23,255 bases of DNA from CAZYTX01 sp964650485 (GCA_964650485.1 CAZYTX010000056.1:1-23255), one strand, 5' to 3'; positions 1 to 7,834 are shown, counted from the stretch's first letter. Numbers and translations are program-made. The notes: generated by a model from the sequence alone, not told the origin.

Positions 1-270
1 CTGCTGCACCAGATCGATCACCCTTTTAAGCTGCTCGGGCGTGGGCGGGTGCCCGTCGGTCACCGGCACGTGCATCACCTGGAAGACGCCCTGGAACTCG
101 GGCGCAACCTCCAAAGGCTCCACGCACAGGTTTATGATTAGCTTTATGCCTTCGCTTTTGAGTCTCTCAAGGTCCGAGCATATGTCCGCATACCTTCCCG
201 GCCTGGCCGACCCGGCCACGGTTTCATCCACGTGCCAGCAGAATCGCAAGGCATCGAAATCGGTTGACAT
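1..270 (-). CDS. Dual-specificity/tyrosine phosphatase-like protein, N-terminal part (runs off the window)
   Basis: The frame is open from an ATG at 270 down to base 1, giving 90 residues with no stop, so the gene continues beyond the left edge. The visible part has an early Phe-x-Trp followed by an ARPG segment, a helix (DLERLKSEGIKLIINL), then HVPVTDGHPPTPEQLKRVID. This arrangement matches the N-terminal half of cysteine-based dual-specificity phosphatases of the DUSP23 type, where the 'PPxxxQ' segment precedes the catalytic HCxxGxxR loop. The catalytic loop would lie outside the window, so activity cannot be judged. It begins 2 bases after the TAA of the methyltransferase gene and is probably co-transcribed with it. 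The family call is a recognition from motif pattern, not an alignment. Confidence 0.6.
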   Translation of the reverse strand, partial: MSTDFDALRFCWHVDETVAGSARPGRYADICSDLERLKSEGIKLIINLCVEPLEVAPEFQGVFQVMHVPVTDGHPPTPEQLKRVIDLVQQ

Positions 271-272
271 GT

Positions 273-2417
273 TTATCCCTTTTCCATGGTCTTATATATT
301 ACATCCATTTCCTGTTGCGAGAGCCCGTACAGCCGGGCCACGCTCTCTTCGACCCTGTGCTCCAGCTCCCTGGCCTCCTCAGGGCCGGATGCGGCCTCCC
401 TCTGCCGGACCGCCTGTGAAAGCTCCTGGTGCAGTGCTTTGGCGTTGTCGTCGTTGAAGTGGATGGGTCGTATGGGAAGGGTGTCAAGGTGGACCTTCTT
501 TATCTGTGGGGTGGTGGAGCGGTTGGTGATCTTCCTGTGCCTGAAGTAAAAGGTCATGGTCTTGGAGTTGAGGATACCCAGGAAATAGCGGATGTCATAA
601 TTTTTCACCAGGCGACGGTTGCGGGGGAAGGCGAAGTAAAGCGACTGCTCTGGCAGGTCCCCGCTCTCGTCCCGGGCCGCCACCAGCCTGGCCCCGGTCT
701 TGCGCAGCAGTATCCTGTCCTTCCTGGTGAGCTTTTCGATGTTCCTGGTGCCGCCGGCCAGGTTGTCTATGGTGAACTCGAACCAGGCACCCCCATCCCG
801 CCTGTAAGCCTTTACGTGCTCGCCCTTGATGGCCGGCCGCTGAGTGTCGGAGCGCTTCTCGGCCGTAATGCGGCCGGACCTGGCTATGAAACCCACACCG
901 GTCTCCATGAAGTCTGCGAGCTTTCGCCTGCCCGCGGACTCGATCTTCCGGAGCACAGACTCCACCTCATCGGGCCGCTCGTCCTTTGTGACCCTGCCCT
1001 CGCCTTTCACCCAGAAGGACTGGGGGACCGTTTTTTTCTCTCCCCAGCTTTCGCTCACCACTATTTTCGATGACCGTCTCGGCTTTTCCCGCCTGGTGAA
1101 CAGGTAGATGAGAGTGTCCGCGGCCACACCGGGGAAGGGCTCGCGGAAGTGGAGGCTCATCATCTCGCCTAAGTCCGCCATGTGTCTCCTAAGAGAATCG
1201 TACTGCTCGTTGTCAGCCACCCGGTCGGGCACCACGAAGCTGTTCAGCCCGCCCTCTCCGAGCAGCTCCAGGGCCCTCCTTATGAAGAACTCCACCACGT
1301 TGGGCCGGTAGGTGTCCGAGCCGTACCGCTGTATCAGGTGGTTGACCACCAGGGGCGAGTAAGGTGCCTGCTTGTGCCTGCCCTTAAGGCTCACCCAGGG
1401 AGGGTTGCCCACTATACAGGTGAACCCGCCCTCGGAGAGGATGCGGCCAAAGCCGTGCTCTTCATCCCACCAGTCAAATGGAGCAATGGGAGGAGGCGAG
1501 CTCGGGTCAAAGAGCTCCACCTGCTGGGGAAAGCTCTCCTCCAGGATCGAGTCACCCTGCTTGAGGTTATCGAACAGGGGCTGCACCCGGGGAGGAGTGC
1601 CGGAAAGGCCCTTTACGTCGGAGAGGGTCTCGATAAAGAGCGCGCGGCGGGCAAGCTCAATGGCCACGGGGTCGCGGTCCACGCCGAAGATGTGCTCGCT
1701 TATCAGTTCCATGCGGCGGGCGCGGTCAAGGACCTGCCAGCCGGACTCGCCAACCACCACCGGAGCGAACAGGTCGCCCCTGGAGCGGTGCTCAAAAAGC
1801 TCATCCTCAATGAGCCTGCGAAAGGCCCCCAGCAGGAAATAGCCCGCGCCGCAGGCCGGGTCCAGGATATAAGCTTCCATCTTGCGTTTTTTATCGGAAA
1901 GGCCCGTAAAGACCATATCAAGGGCTATGTCCACTATCTTCCGAGGGGTGTAAAAAACTCCGTTCCTTTTGGGCACTGGAAGGCGCTCCTCCCACAGGGC
2001 TCCCAACACCTCCACAGGCATGCCCGGAGGCCAGAATCTGGCAAGGTGAAGCTCGTGCTCAAGCTCGGCGAGAGCCTTGCCCGGGCCGGGATCATCCCAT
2101 GCACAGGCGTCGAACACCTCCCAGCCGGCCCAGTCATTGAACTCCAAAAGTTTGTCCCGGGCTACTTCGCCCTCCAAGCCCCGAGACTTCTTGCCCCCGC
2201 AAAGATACCGGTCAACAAGCACACGTCTCTCCTCCAGGAGCCGCACCACGAACATGTCCCTGACCATACCCAGCACCCGGCCGGAAAGCTCCTGCTTGAG
2301 AGCAGCATCCTCGGAATCTCCGGCCAGGGACTCCACGCGCCGGTCCCGGTACCGCAAAGAGCGGATAAGTATGCGGGAGCTTGGAAGATCGTATCTGTTT
2401 AAAGCCGGCCTCTTCAT
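273..2417 (-). CDS. Eco57I/TaqI-like adenine-specific DNA methyltransferase (type IIG-like, nuclease domain not seen)
   Basis: A 714-residue protein with the ordered motifs of an N6-adenine methyltransferase: motif X around residues 152-167 (GVFYTPRKIVD), SAM-binding motif I DPACGAGYF at 186-194, motif II GVDRDP at 245-250, and the catalytic motif IV NPPW at 338-341. The region after about residue 510 (IKGEHVKAYRR and following) resembles the TaqI-type C-terminal target-recognition domain. The first 150 residues look like the helical connector seen before motif X; I see no PD-(D/E)xK nuclease signature there, and the protein is shorter than full type IIG or PglX enzymes (about 1000 or more residues). 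It is therefore either a stand-alone methyltransferase or half of a system whose nuclease is elsewhere. The phosphatase-like gene follows directly. The target base being adenine is inferred from NPPW. Confidence 0.85.
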   Translation of the reverse strand: MKRPALNRYDLPSSRILIRSLRYRDRRVESLAGDSEDAALKQELSGRVLGMVRDMFVVRLLEERRVLVDRYLCGGKKSRGLEGEVARDKLLEFNDWAGWEVFDACAWDDPGPGKALAELEHELHLARFWPPGMPVEVLGALWEERLPVPKRNGVFYTPRKIVDIALDMVFTGLSDKKRKMEAYILDPACGAGYFLLGAFRRLIEDELFEHRSRGDLFAPVVVGESGWQVLDRARRMELISEHIFGVDRDPVAIELARRALFIETLSDVKGLSGTPPRVQPLFDNLKQGDSILEESFPQQVELFDPSSPPPIAPFDWWDEEHGFGRILSEGGFTCIVGNPPWVSLKGRHKQAPYSPLVVNHLIQRYGSDTYRPNVVEFFIRRALELLGEGGLNSFVVPDRVADNEQYDSLRRHMADLGEMMSLHFREPFPGVAADTLIYLFTRREKPRRSSKIVVSESWGEKKTVPQSFWVKGEGRVTKDERPDEVESVLRKIESAGRRKLADFMETGVGFIARSGRITAEKRSDTQRPAIKGEHVKAYRRDGGAWFEFTIDNLAGGTRNIEKLTRKDRILLRKTGARLVAARDESGDLPEQSLYFAFPRNRRLVKNYDIRYFLGILNSKTMTFYFRHRKITNRSTTPQIKKVHLDTLPIRPIHFNDDNAKALHQELSQAVRQREAASGPEEARELEHRVEESVARLYGLSQQEMDVIYKTMEKG

Positions 2418-2500
2418 GACACTTGTTTGCGAAGGCTAAAAATACCAGAATTTAAAAGCAGCTACAAGACAGATGCATCAACACCCTCCAGGCAACCGTG

Positions 2501-2530
2501 TTGACAGCCGGGCGTCGGAGCGGCTAGCCT
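2501..2530 (+). promoter_or_regulatory. Possible sigma-70 promoter for the nuclease gene
   Basis: A perfect TTGACA at 2501-2506 is followed after 18 bases by TAGCCT (2525-2530), a weak -10. Transcription would start only a few bases before the ATG at 2542, which favours that ATG over the upstream in-frame ATG at 2473. The weak -10 keeps confidence low. Confidence 0.3.
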
Positions 2531-2541
2531 TTACAAAAGCA

Positions 2542-3018
2542 ATGCTAAACATTACAAAGACCGTGGTCCCGCTGCTTATGCTTTTTTGTCTCCTGGCGTG
2601 CTCTGAGGGGTTCAAGCTGGTGAGGGTGGTGGACGGCGACACCATTGTAGTCCGGCGGAGGCTTGCCACTGAAAACGTGAGGCTCATAGGTGTGGACGCC
2701 CCTGAGATGGAAAACCCTGACAAGGGAAGGCTCGCGCCCGAGCCATACGCGCACGAGTCAAGGCAGTGCCTGGTGGAGCTCCTGGACGCGGCCACCCTGA
2801 GGCTCCAGTTCGACACGCCCAGCGGGGCCCCGGAGCGGGACAAGTACGGGAGGCTGCTGGCATACGTGTTTCAGGGAGACGAGAACGTAAACCTGGAGCT
2901 TGTAAGAAGGGGGTGTGCAAGGGCGTACAAGAGGTTCCCCCACTCGAAGATGGGCCGATTCATAAGGCTTGAAAAGCTCGCAAAAAAGCGGCAAGTGGGA
3001 ATCTGGTCTAAAGACTGA
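2542..3018 (+). CDS. Staphylococcal-nuclease-like (thermonuclease family) lipoprotein
   Basis: 158 residues from the chosen ATG. The N-terminus MLNITKTVVPLLMLFCLLAC is a short signal peptide ending in a lipobox-like LLAC, so the product is probably exported and lipid-anchored. The SNase fold motifs follow in order: VVDGDTIVV (calcium-site Asp), VRLIGVDAPE (equivalents of the catalytic Arg35 and Glu43 of S. aureus nuclease), DKYGRLLAY (equivalent of Arg87), and the C-terminal VGIWSKD. All three catalytic positions are conserved, so it should be an active Ca2+-dependent endonuclease on DNA or RNA. The frame is open upstream to an ATG at 2473, but those 23 residues are polar and would precede the signal peptide, so the start at 2542 is preferred. 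No clear ribosome binding site is seen. The gene is divergent from the methyltransferase with a 124-base gap. Confidence 0.88.
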   Translation: MLNITKTVVPLLMLFCLLACSEGFKLVRVVDGDTIVVRRRLATENVRLIGVDAPEMENPDKGRLAPEPYAHESRQCLVELLDAATLRLQFDTPSGAPERDKYGRLLAYVFQGDENVNLELVRRGCARAYKRFPHSKMGRFIRLEKLAKKRQVGIWSKD

Positions 3019-3051
3019 CCCGCTCCACACAAAACCCAACAAATTTAGTAG

Positions 3052-3105
3052 GTTATAACGCAAGGACAGGGACATGTCCCGGGCGGCTCTACCCCCATGT
3101 ATAAC
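3052..3105. repeat. Palindromic element in the gap after the nuclease gene
   Basis: A perfect 12-base palindrome GGGACATGTCCC lies at 3069-3080, flanked at a distance by the inverted 6-mers GTTATA (3052-3057) and TATAAC (3100-3105). The arrangement could be a small palindromic repeat unit, an operator, or a bidirectional hairpin. Only one copy is present here, so a dispersed repeat family cannot be shown. Confidence 0.35.
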
Positions 3106-3237
3106 TAACCATAAAATAAGGCAATTCATGTATGAAACCAAATCGCCCCAAATGCATCTAAATAAATGAGAGAAGGAAGAACAGAAGAGGTGTCAATAAA
3201 AGATAAAAAGCAAAATAACAACAGGAGACAAATTATA

Positions 3238-3339
3238 AGGTTGCCTCGATAGGCGAAAACCTCCAGGGGAAACCCTCTGGGCCAACGCAAGGCCGGCCGG
3301 TCTTTCCTCCTCCTTCTACGGCCGGCCTTGTTATTTTTT
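3238..3339 (+). ncRNA. Candidate structured RNA: four consecutive hairpins ending in a terminator-like stem (weak resemblance to a cyclic-di-GMP-I riboswitch)
   Basis: Hairpin 1 pairs AGGTT+GCCT (3238-3246) with AGGC+AACCT (3251-3262, GAA bulge). Hairpin 2 pairs CCAGGGG with CCC-CTGG (3263-3280) around a purine loop. A third, GGCC (3280-3283) with GGCC (3291-3294), has loop AACGCAA. The fourth is the 11-bp stem 3289-3299/3319-3329. Hairpins three and four share bases 3291-3294 and cannot form together, as expected of an attenuator. The order 'GGCGAAAACC - purine-loop hairpin - AACGCAAGGCC - GGTCT' recalls the GEMM-I (cyclic-di-GMP) core 'GGGCAAACC - GNRA hairpin - GACGCAAAGCC - GGGTCT', but several conserved bases differ, so it is at best a divergent member. 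It is a leader of the kinase operon only if transcription starts upstream of 3238. Confidence 0.38.
3289..3339 (+). terminator. Intrinsic-terminator-like hairpin
   Basis: An 11-bp perfect stem, AAGGCCGGCCG (3289-3299) with CGGCCGGCCTT (3319-3329), encloses a pyrimidine-rich 19-base loop and is followed by GTTATTTTTT with six T at 3334-3339. The T tract is on the + strand side, so it would stop rightward transcription before the kinase operon. The loop is longer than in most intrinsic terminators. Confidence 0.6.
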
Positions 3340-3353
3340 CGCTCCCGCATAAA

Positions 3354-3382
3354 TTGACAAAGTAGCACTATTCTCCTAAATT
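3354..3382 (+). promoter_or_regulatory. Sigma-70-type promoter for the kinase operon
   Basis: TTGACA at 3354-3359, a 17-base spacer, and TAAATT at 3377-3382. The same hexamers with the same spacing occur before hrcA (10063-10091). The expected transcription start is about 3389, at or next to the ATG at 3390, so this transcript would be nearly leaderless if that ATG is used. It lies just after the terminator-like hairpin. Confidence 0.5.
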
Positions 3383-3389
3383 GAACTTC

Positions 3390-5921
3390 ATGGGCCCTCA
3401 CCACAAAGCGCTCTCAACAATATCGAATTACCTCGAAATCTACACCTATAACGAGATCAACCGCTTCATTGACCGCATCCCCCTCTATATAAAGAAGCTG
3501 GAAGATGCGTGGAGGAGCGTGGTCCAGGCATGGGACGCACTGCTCGGGAAGTTCACCACCAACTACTTCGTGATCATGCACTCCGAGCAGATTCTGATAG
3601 GACTCTTAGTGCTCGCCACCGCGGGCATTGTGCTCGGGGTCATGTACTACAGGAAGAGCTCGCAGGGCAGGAGGAAGCTCACCACAAAGCCGGTGAATCC
3701 CTCCCAGGCAAAAAAGGCGGCAAAGCGCTCCGCGAAGATGGGGGATTTCATCAGGGCGGGCGAGTACTACGAGCAGGCAAAGCGCTTTGACAAGGCCATA
3801 CAGAGCTACCTCAAGGGGAAGAACCCCACAATGGCCGCAAAGGTGTACGCGGAAAAGATGGGCCAGCCGGAAAAGGGACTGGAACTGCTCCACAGCTACC
3901 AGCTCCATGCATCCGCGGCAGAGATGTATGCCTCCCTGGGACAATATGACGAGGCCGGCGAGTATTTCCTAAAAGCCGGAAAACAGCAGATGGCGGCCGA
4001 GGCCCTGGAAAGGGCGGGCCGGTTCGAAAAGGCCGGCCAGCTATACCAGAGGAGCGACCGCATAGCCGAGGCGGCCAGGTGCTACAGCCGGGCCAAGGCA
4101 TGGGGACCGGCCGGGGAGATGTACGCCTCGCTATACAAGCACTACAGGCAGTCACTGGGCGAGAGGGCTGGCCGGGAAGAGTCCGCAAAGCTGCAGAACC
4201 TGGCAAAGCAGGCAGGCTATCACTTGAGGCAGGCCGGGCAGGTAAAGAGGGCGGGCGAGCTTTTGCTTGACGCCAACCTGTCCTCGTATGCGGCCGAGAT
4301 GCTGGCGGAAGCAGGGGAGTCGGAAAGGGCCGCGGACCTGTTTCTCGAGCAGGGTGAGTATAAGAAGGCCGCGGAGATATTGTACAAGGCCGGTGATAAA
4401 AGGCGGGCCGCAGAGATCATGGCCCGCTGGCACCAGGCCGAGGCCAGGCCGGACCAGGCGCTCAAGTACCTGGAGCTTGCCGAAGATTACCTGTCCGCGG
4501 CGGACATATACGCCGGCAAAGGCGACTACGAGAAAGCCGCTGAAATGTACCTCAAGGGCGGGGACTCCAAGACCGCGTCAGAGATGTTCATTGTTGCGGG
4601 TAAGCCCGACCGGGGCATACGCATCTTCGAGGAGCAGGGAGACATGGAGTCGGCCATACGGGTGTGCGAGGAGACCGGGAACCAGCAGTTGATGGCGGAG
4701 CTGTACGAGCGCTCAAAAAGACCGCACAAGGCCGCTGAGGCATACCTCGAGCTCGGCCAGACGGACAAGGCCGCTTCTTTGCTCGAAAAGGTGCCCCAGG
4801 ACAACCCGGCTTTTGCGGACGCCCGATACAACCTGGGCCAGATACTCATGCAGAGAGGCGACTATGAAAACGCCCTTGAAAAGCTACAGGAGATGGCCAC
4901 CCGACTGGCACTGGCCCCGGCCACCCTGGACCACTACTACCTCTTGGCAAGGGCTTACGAGGGGGCGGAGCACTACATGTACGCAATGGGGGTGTACCAG
5001 CAGATAGCCCAGTTCAACTACAACTACAAGGACACGGTCATGCGCTTCAACGCCCTTGCACAGAAGGTGCAGCAGCAAGCGGCCAGCAAGGGCTCGGCCT
5101 GGGGCAAGCCGGGCGGCACAGTGGGCCAGAGGTACAAGGTGGAAAAGGAGATTGGCCGCGGGGGAATGGGCGTGGTATACTTGGCCCAGGACATGCACCT
5201 GGACCGCAGGGTCGCTTTCAAGGTCCTGGCAGAGGAGTTGAAAGCCGACCAGCAGATGGTGGAGAACTTCATCAGGGAGGCCAAGAGCCTGGCAAAGCTC
5301 AGCCACCCCTACATAGTGTCCATTTTCGACGCGGGAGAGGAAGGCGGAGTCTATTTCATTATCATGGAGTACGTCCGGGGCAAGGACTTCAAGCAACTGA
5401 AGGGGGAAAACAAGAGGCTGCCTCTGGCAGCGGGCATAAAGGTGTTCTCGCAAGTGGCCCAGGCGCTCTCTTACGCCCATGACCTCAAGATCATCCACCG
5501 CGACATCAAGCCGGCAAATATTATGTGGACCCAGACCCAGATCATAAAGATCATGGACTTCGGCCTTGCAAAGGTGGTGGACCAGATGAGGGAGGGAAAA
5601 ACCCAGATAGCCGGCACGCCATACTACATGTCACCCGAGCAGACCATGGGAAAGGAGGCCGACTTCAGGTCGGACATATACTCCATGGGAGTGACAGTGT
5701 ACGAGCTGCTAACGGGCACGGTCCCCTTCAAGCAGGGAGACATAGGATACCACCACCTGCACACGCCTCCCACGCCGCCCAGGGAGCTGAACCCCCAGGT
5801 GCCGGAGGAGGTGCAGAGGATACTGCTGAAATGCATGGCAAAAGACCCGGCGCACAGGTACCAGAGCGCCGGGCAGGTGTATGATGAGATAGTAAGGAGT
5901 TACGGCCAGGGAGGGAGTTGA
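3390..5921 (+). CDS. Membrane-anchored helical-repeat (TPR-like) Ser/Thr protein kinase
   Basis: 843 residues. After a polar start there is one membrane helix at about 66-88, then a long alpha-helical solenoid (about 115-560) built from roughly 20-residue units such as 'AAEMYASLGQYDEAGEYFLKAG', and finally a complete Hanks-type kinase domain (about 582-838). Kinase motifs: glycine loop GRGGMGVV at 589-596, ATP lysine K611 in VAFK, catalytic loop HRDIKPAN with D705, metal-binding DFG at 723-725, and GTPYYMSPEQ in the activation/P+1 region. All catalytic residues are present. Most bacterial kinases of this class have an N-terminal kinase and a C-terminal sensor; here the order is reversed, with membrane helix and repeats first. 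The ATG at 3390 is chosen over a TTG at 3381; neither has a Shine-Dalgarno sequence. It ends 1 base before the MBL gene, so these are co-transcribed. Substrates are unknown. Confidence 0.9.
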   Translation: MGPHHKALSTISNYLEIYTYNEINRFIDRIPLYIKKLEDAWRSVVQAWDALLGKFTTNYFVIMHSEQILIGLLVLATAGIVLGVMYYRKSSQGRRKLTTKPVNPSQAKKAAKRSAKMGDFIRAGEYYEQAKRFDKAIQSYLKGKNPTMAAKVYAEKMGQPEKGLELLHSYQLHASAAEMYASLGQYDEAGEYFLKAGKQQMAAEALERAGRFEKAGQLYQRSDRIAEAARCYSRAKAWGPAGEMYASLYKHYRQSLGERAGREESAKLQNLAKQAGYHLRQAGQVKRAGELLLDANLSSYAAEMLAEAGESERAADLFLEQGEYKKAAEILYKAGDKRRAAEIMARWHQAEARPDQALKYLELAEDYLSAADIYAGKGDYEKAAEMYLKGGDSKTASEMFIVAGKPDRGIRIFEEQGDMESAIRVCEETGNQQLMAELYERSKRPHKAAEAYLELGQTDKAASLLEKVPQDNPAFADARYNLGQILMQRGDYENALEKLQEMATRLALAPATLDHYYLLARAYEGAEHYMYAMGVYQQIAQFNYNYKDTVMRFNALAQKVQQQAASKGSAWGKPGGTVGQRYKVEKEIGRGGMGVVYLAQDMHLDRRVAFKVLAEELKADQQMVENFIREAKSLAKLSHPYIVSIFDAGEEGGVYFIIMEYVRGKDFKQLKGENKRLPLAAGIKVFSQVAQALSYAHDLKIIHRDIKPANIMWTQTQIIKIMDFGLAKVVDQMREGKTQIAGTPYYMSPEQTMGKEADFRSDIYSMGVTVYELLTGTVPFKQGDIGYHHLHTPPTPPRELNPQVPEEVQRILLKCMAKDPAHRYQSAGQVYDEIVRSYGQGGS

Positions 5922-5922
5922 G

Positions 5923-6591
5923 ATGATTTTCAAGTACCGCGAGACCGGGCCGCTGATGGTCAACTGCTTCATACTGGGAGACGAGGGAACCAGGGAGGCC
6001 GCAGTGGTTGACCCGGGCGGCGACGCCGAGGCCATCCTCTACCTCTTGAAGGAGGACGGGCTCGAGCTCAAATACATAATCAACACCCACTCGCACTTCG
6101 ACCACATAGGCGGCAACGCCGCACTCAAGCGCGAGACCGGCGCGGCCATACTCATACACCCTTCGGAAAAGGACATGCTCACAGCCATGAGCTCCATGGC
6201 GCAGCAGTGGGGCATACCGTTCGAGCCCTCGCCTCCGCCCGACGGCGAGCTCGACGAGGGTGACGTGATCGAGGTGGGGGCTGTAAGGCTCGAGGTCATA
6301 CATACGCCCGGCCACTCGCCCGGCGGCGTATCCCTCAAGGTCAAGGACATGCCCATGGTGGTGGTGGGGGACACCCTGTTCCAGTTCTCCATCGGACGCA
6401 CCGACTTCCCCGGGGCGTCGCACTCGCTTTTGATACGGTCAATAAAGGAGAAGCTGCTGCCCTTGGGCGACGACGTGGAGGTGTACTGCGGTCACGGGCC
6501 GCCCACACTCATGGGCAGGGAGAAAAAGCATAACCCCTTCCTGCAGGATGGAGGGCAGACCACAGGGGGGTCGTCAATTATAATCCCTTGA
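5923..6591 (+). CDS. MBL-fold metallohydrolase (glyoxalase II-like)
   Basis: 222 residues with the full metallo-beta-lactamase-fold signature: THSHFDH (H56, H58, D60, H61), HTPGHSPG (H131), the bridging Asp in GDTLF (D150), and YCGHG (H191). The length and the GRTDFPG segment match the short glyoxalase II-like hydrolases often annotated as hydroxyacylglutathione hydrolase; the thioester substrate is not determinable from sequence, and the C-terminal glutathione-binding helical domain of classical GloB is not present. The ATG lies 1 base past the kinase stop, with GGGAGG inside the end of the kinase gene as ribosome binding site, so translation is probably coupled. Confidence 0.88.
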   Translation: MIFKYRETGPLMVNCFILGDEGTREAAVVDPGGDAEAILYLLKEDGLELKYIINTHSHFDHIGGNAALKRETGAAILIHPSEKDMLTAMSSMAQQWGIPFEPSPPPDGELDEGDVIEVGAVRLEVIHTPGHSPGGVSLKVKDMPMVVVGDTLFQFSIGRTDFPGASHSLLIRSIKEKLLPLGDDVEVYCGHGPPTLMGREKKHNPFLQDGGQTTGGSSIIIP

Positions 6592-6604
6592 AGAGGGTCC
6601 GCTT

Positions 6605-7834
6605 ATGCTGACCGACAAGGAAATAGTCCTGGGAGTCACCGGCGGCATCGGCGCCTTCAAGGCGCCCGAACTGGTGCGCATGCTCGCGAAGGACAATGCA
6701 AAGGTCACCGCGGTCATGACAAAGAACGCGCAGAGGTTCATTGCGCCGCTTACCCTCGAGGTCCTCACCCAGAGGCCGGTGATGACCGACCTGTTCAGAG
6801 CGGAAAAGCCCGGGCAGATGGGGCACATCGAGAGCGCCGACCGCGCAGACCTCCTGCTCATCGCACCGGCCACCGCCAACCTCATGGCAAAGCTCGCAAA
6901 CGGGATAGCCGACGACTCGCTCACCACACTGGCATTGGCATGCCGGGCCCCCGTGCTGGTGGCCCCGGCAATGAACGTCAACATGTGGGAGCACAAGGCC
7001 ACCCAGGAGAACATCGAAAAGCTCAAACAGAGGGGAGTGGTCTTTGCCGGACCGGCCTCCGGAAAGCTGGCCTGCGGCTGGGAGGGCGTGGGCAGGCTGG
7101 CCGAGCTGGACGACATAGTGGAGGAGGCCCAGCTTGTGCTCTCTCCCAAGGACCTCGCCGGCAGAAAGGTCATGGTAACAGCGGGGCCCACCCGGGAGTT
7201 CATAGACCCGATCCGGTTTATCACCAACCGCTCATCAGGAAAGATGGGCTGCGCCGTGGCAAGGGTGGCGCGGAGGCGCGGCGCACAGGTGTGTCTTATA
7301 AAGGGGCCCACCGCATTGAAGGACCCGCCCGGCGTCAGGATTATAAACGTGGAATCGGCGAGACAGATGTACAACGTGGCAATCGAGGAGGCAAGAAAGG
7401 CGGACGTCATTGTGAAGGCCTCCGCGGTCGCCGACTACAGGCCAATAACCGAGGTGAGCCAGAAGATAAAGAAGGACAAAGACAAGATGTTCATCGAGCT
7501 CACCGAGAACCCGGACATAATCGCAACCATAGGGCAGGACAAAAGGGATGACCAGGTGCTGGTGGGATTCGCAGCCGAGACCTCGGAGCTGGTAAAGTTC
7601 GCGGAGACCAAGCTCAAGGAGAAGAACCTCGACATCATCGTGGCAAACGACGTCACCCAGCCCGGCGCGGGATTCTCAGTGGACACCAACATCGTCATGA
7701 TAATTGACCGTGACGGAAGAAAGGCCCAGTGGCCCCAGATGACAAAGGTAGACATCGCGTACAAGCTCTTCGACAGGATTTTGGCCATGACAAAGAGGGA
7801 AGAGAAAAAGAAGAAAAGAAAGAAAAAGACTTAA
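6605..7834 (+). CDS. coaBC: Bifunctional phosphopantothenoylcysteine decarboxylase / phosphopantothenate-cysteine ligase
   Basis: 409 residues covering both steps that turn 4'-phosphopantothenate into 4'-phosphopantetheine in coenzyme A synthesis. The N-terminal flavin-dependent CoaC domain shows GVTGGIGAFKA (10-20), the active-site His in GHIESADRAD (H74), PAMNVNMW (121-128) and the catalytic Cys in KLACGWEGVGRL (C157). The CoaB domain starts near 186 with VMVTAGPTREFIDPIRFITN, followed by NRSSGKMG, KASAVADYRP, the KIKK lysines at 287-290, VGFAAET and VANDV. The tail ends in a lysine/arginine-rich run (EEKKKKRKKK) that is not part of the usual family core. The start has GAAGAGG upstream with reasonable spacing. 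Fourth-to-last of the rightward operon by function only: the neighbours suggest housekeeping co-transcription rather than a shared pathway. Confidence 0.96.
   Translation: MLTDKEIVLGVTGGIGAFKAPELVRMLAKDNAKVTAVMTKNAQRFIAPLTLEVLTQRPVMTDLFRAEKPGQMGHIESADRADLLLIAPATANLMAKLANGIADDSLTTLALACRAPVLVAPAMNVNMWEHKATQENIEKLKQRGVVFAGPASGKLACGWEGVGRLAELDDIVEEAQLVLSPKDLAGRKVMVTAGPTREFIDPIRFITNRSSGKMGCAVARVARRRGAQVCLIKGPTALKDPPGVRIINVESARQMYNVAIEEARKADVIVKASAVADYRPITEVSQKIKKDKDKMFIELTENPDIIATIGQDKRDDQVLVGFAAETSELVKFAETKLKEKNLDIIVANDVTQPGAGFSVDTNIVMIIDRDGRKAQWPQMTKVDIAYKLFDRILAMTKREEKKKKRKKKT

Noticed and set aside
2473..2541. Extended start of the nuclease gene at the upstream ATG
   Set aside because: It would place 23 polar residues before a good signal peptide, and a TTGACA lies inside this stretch.
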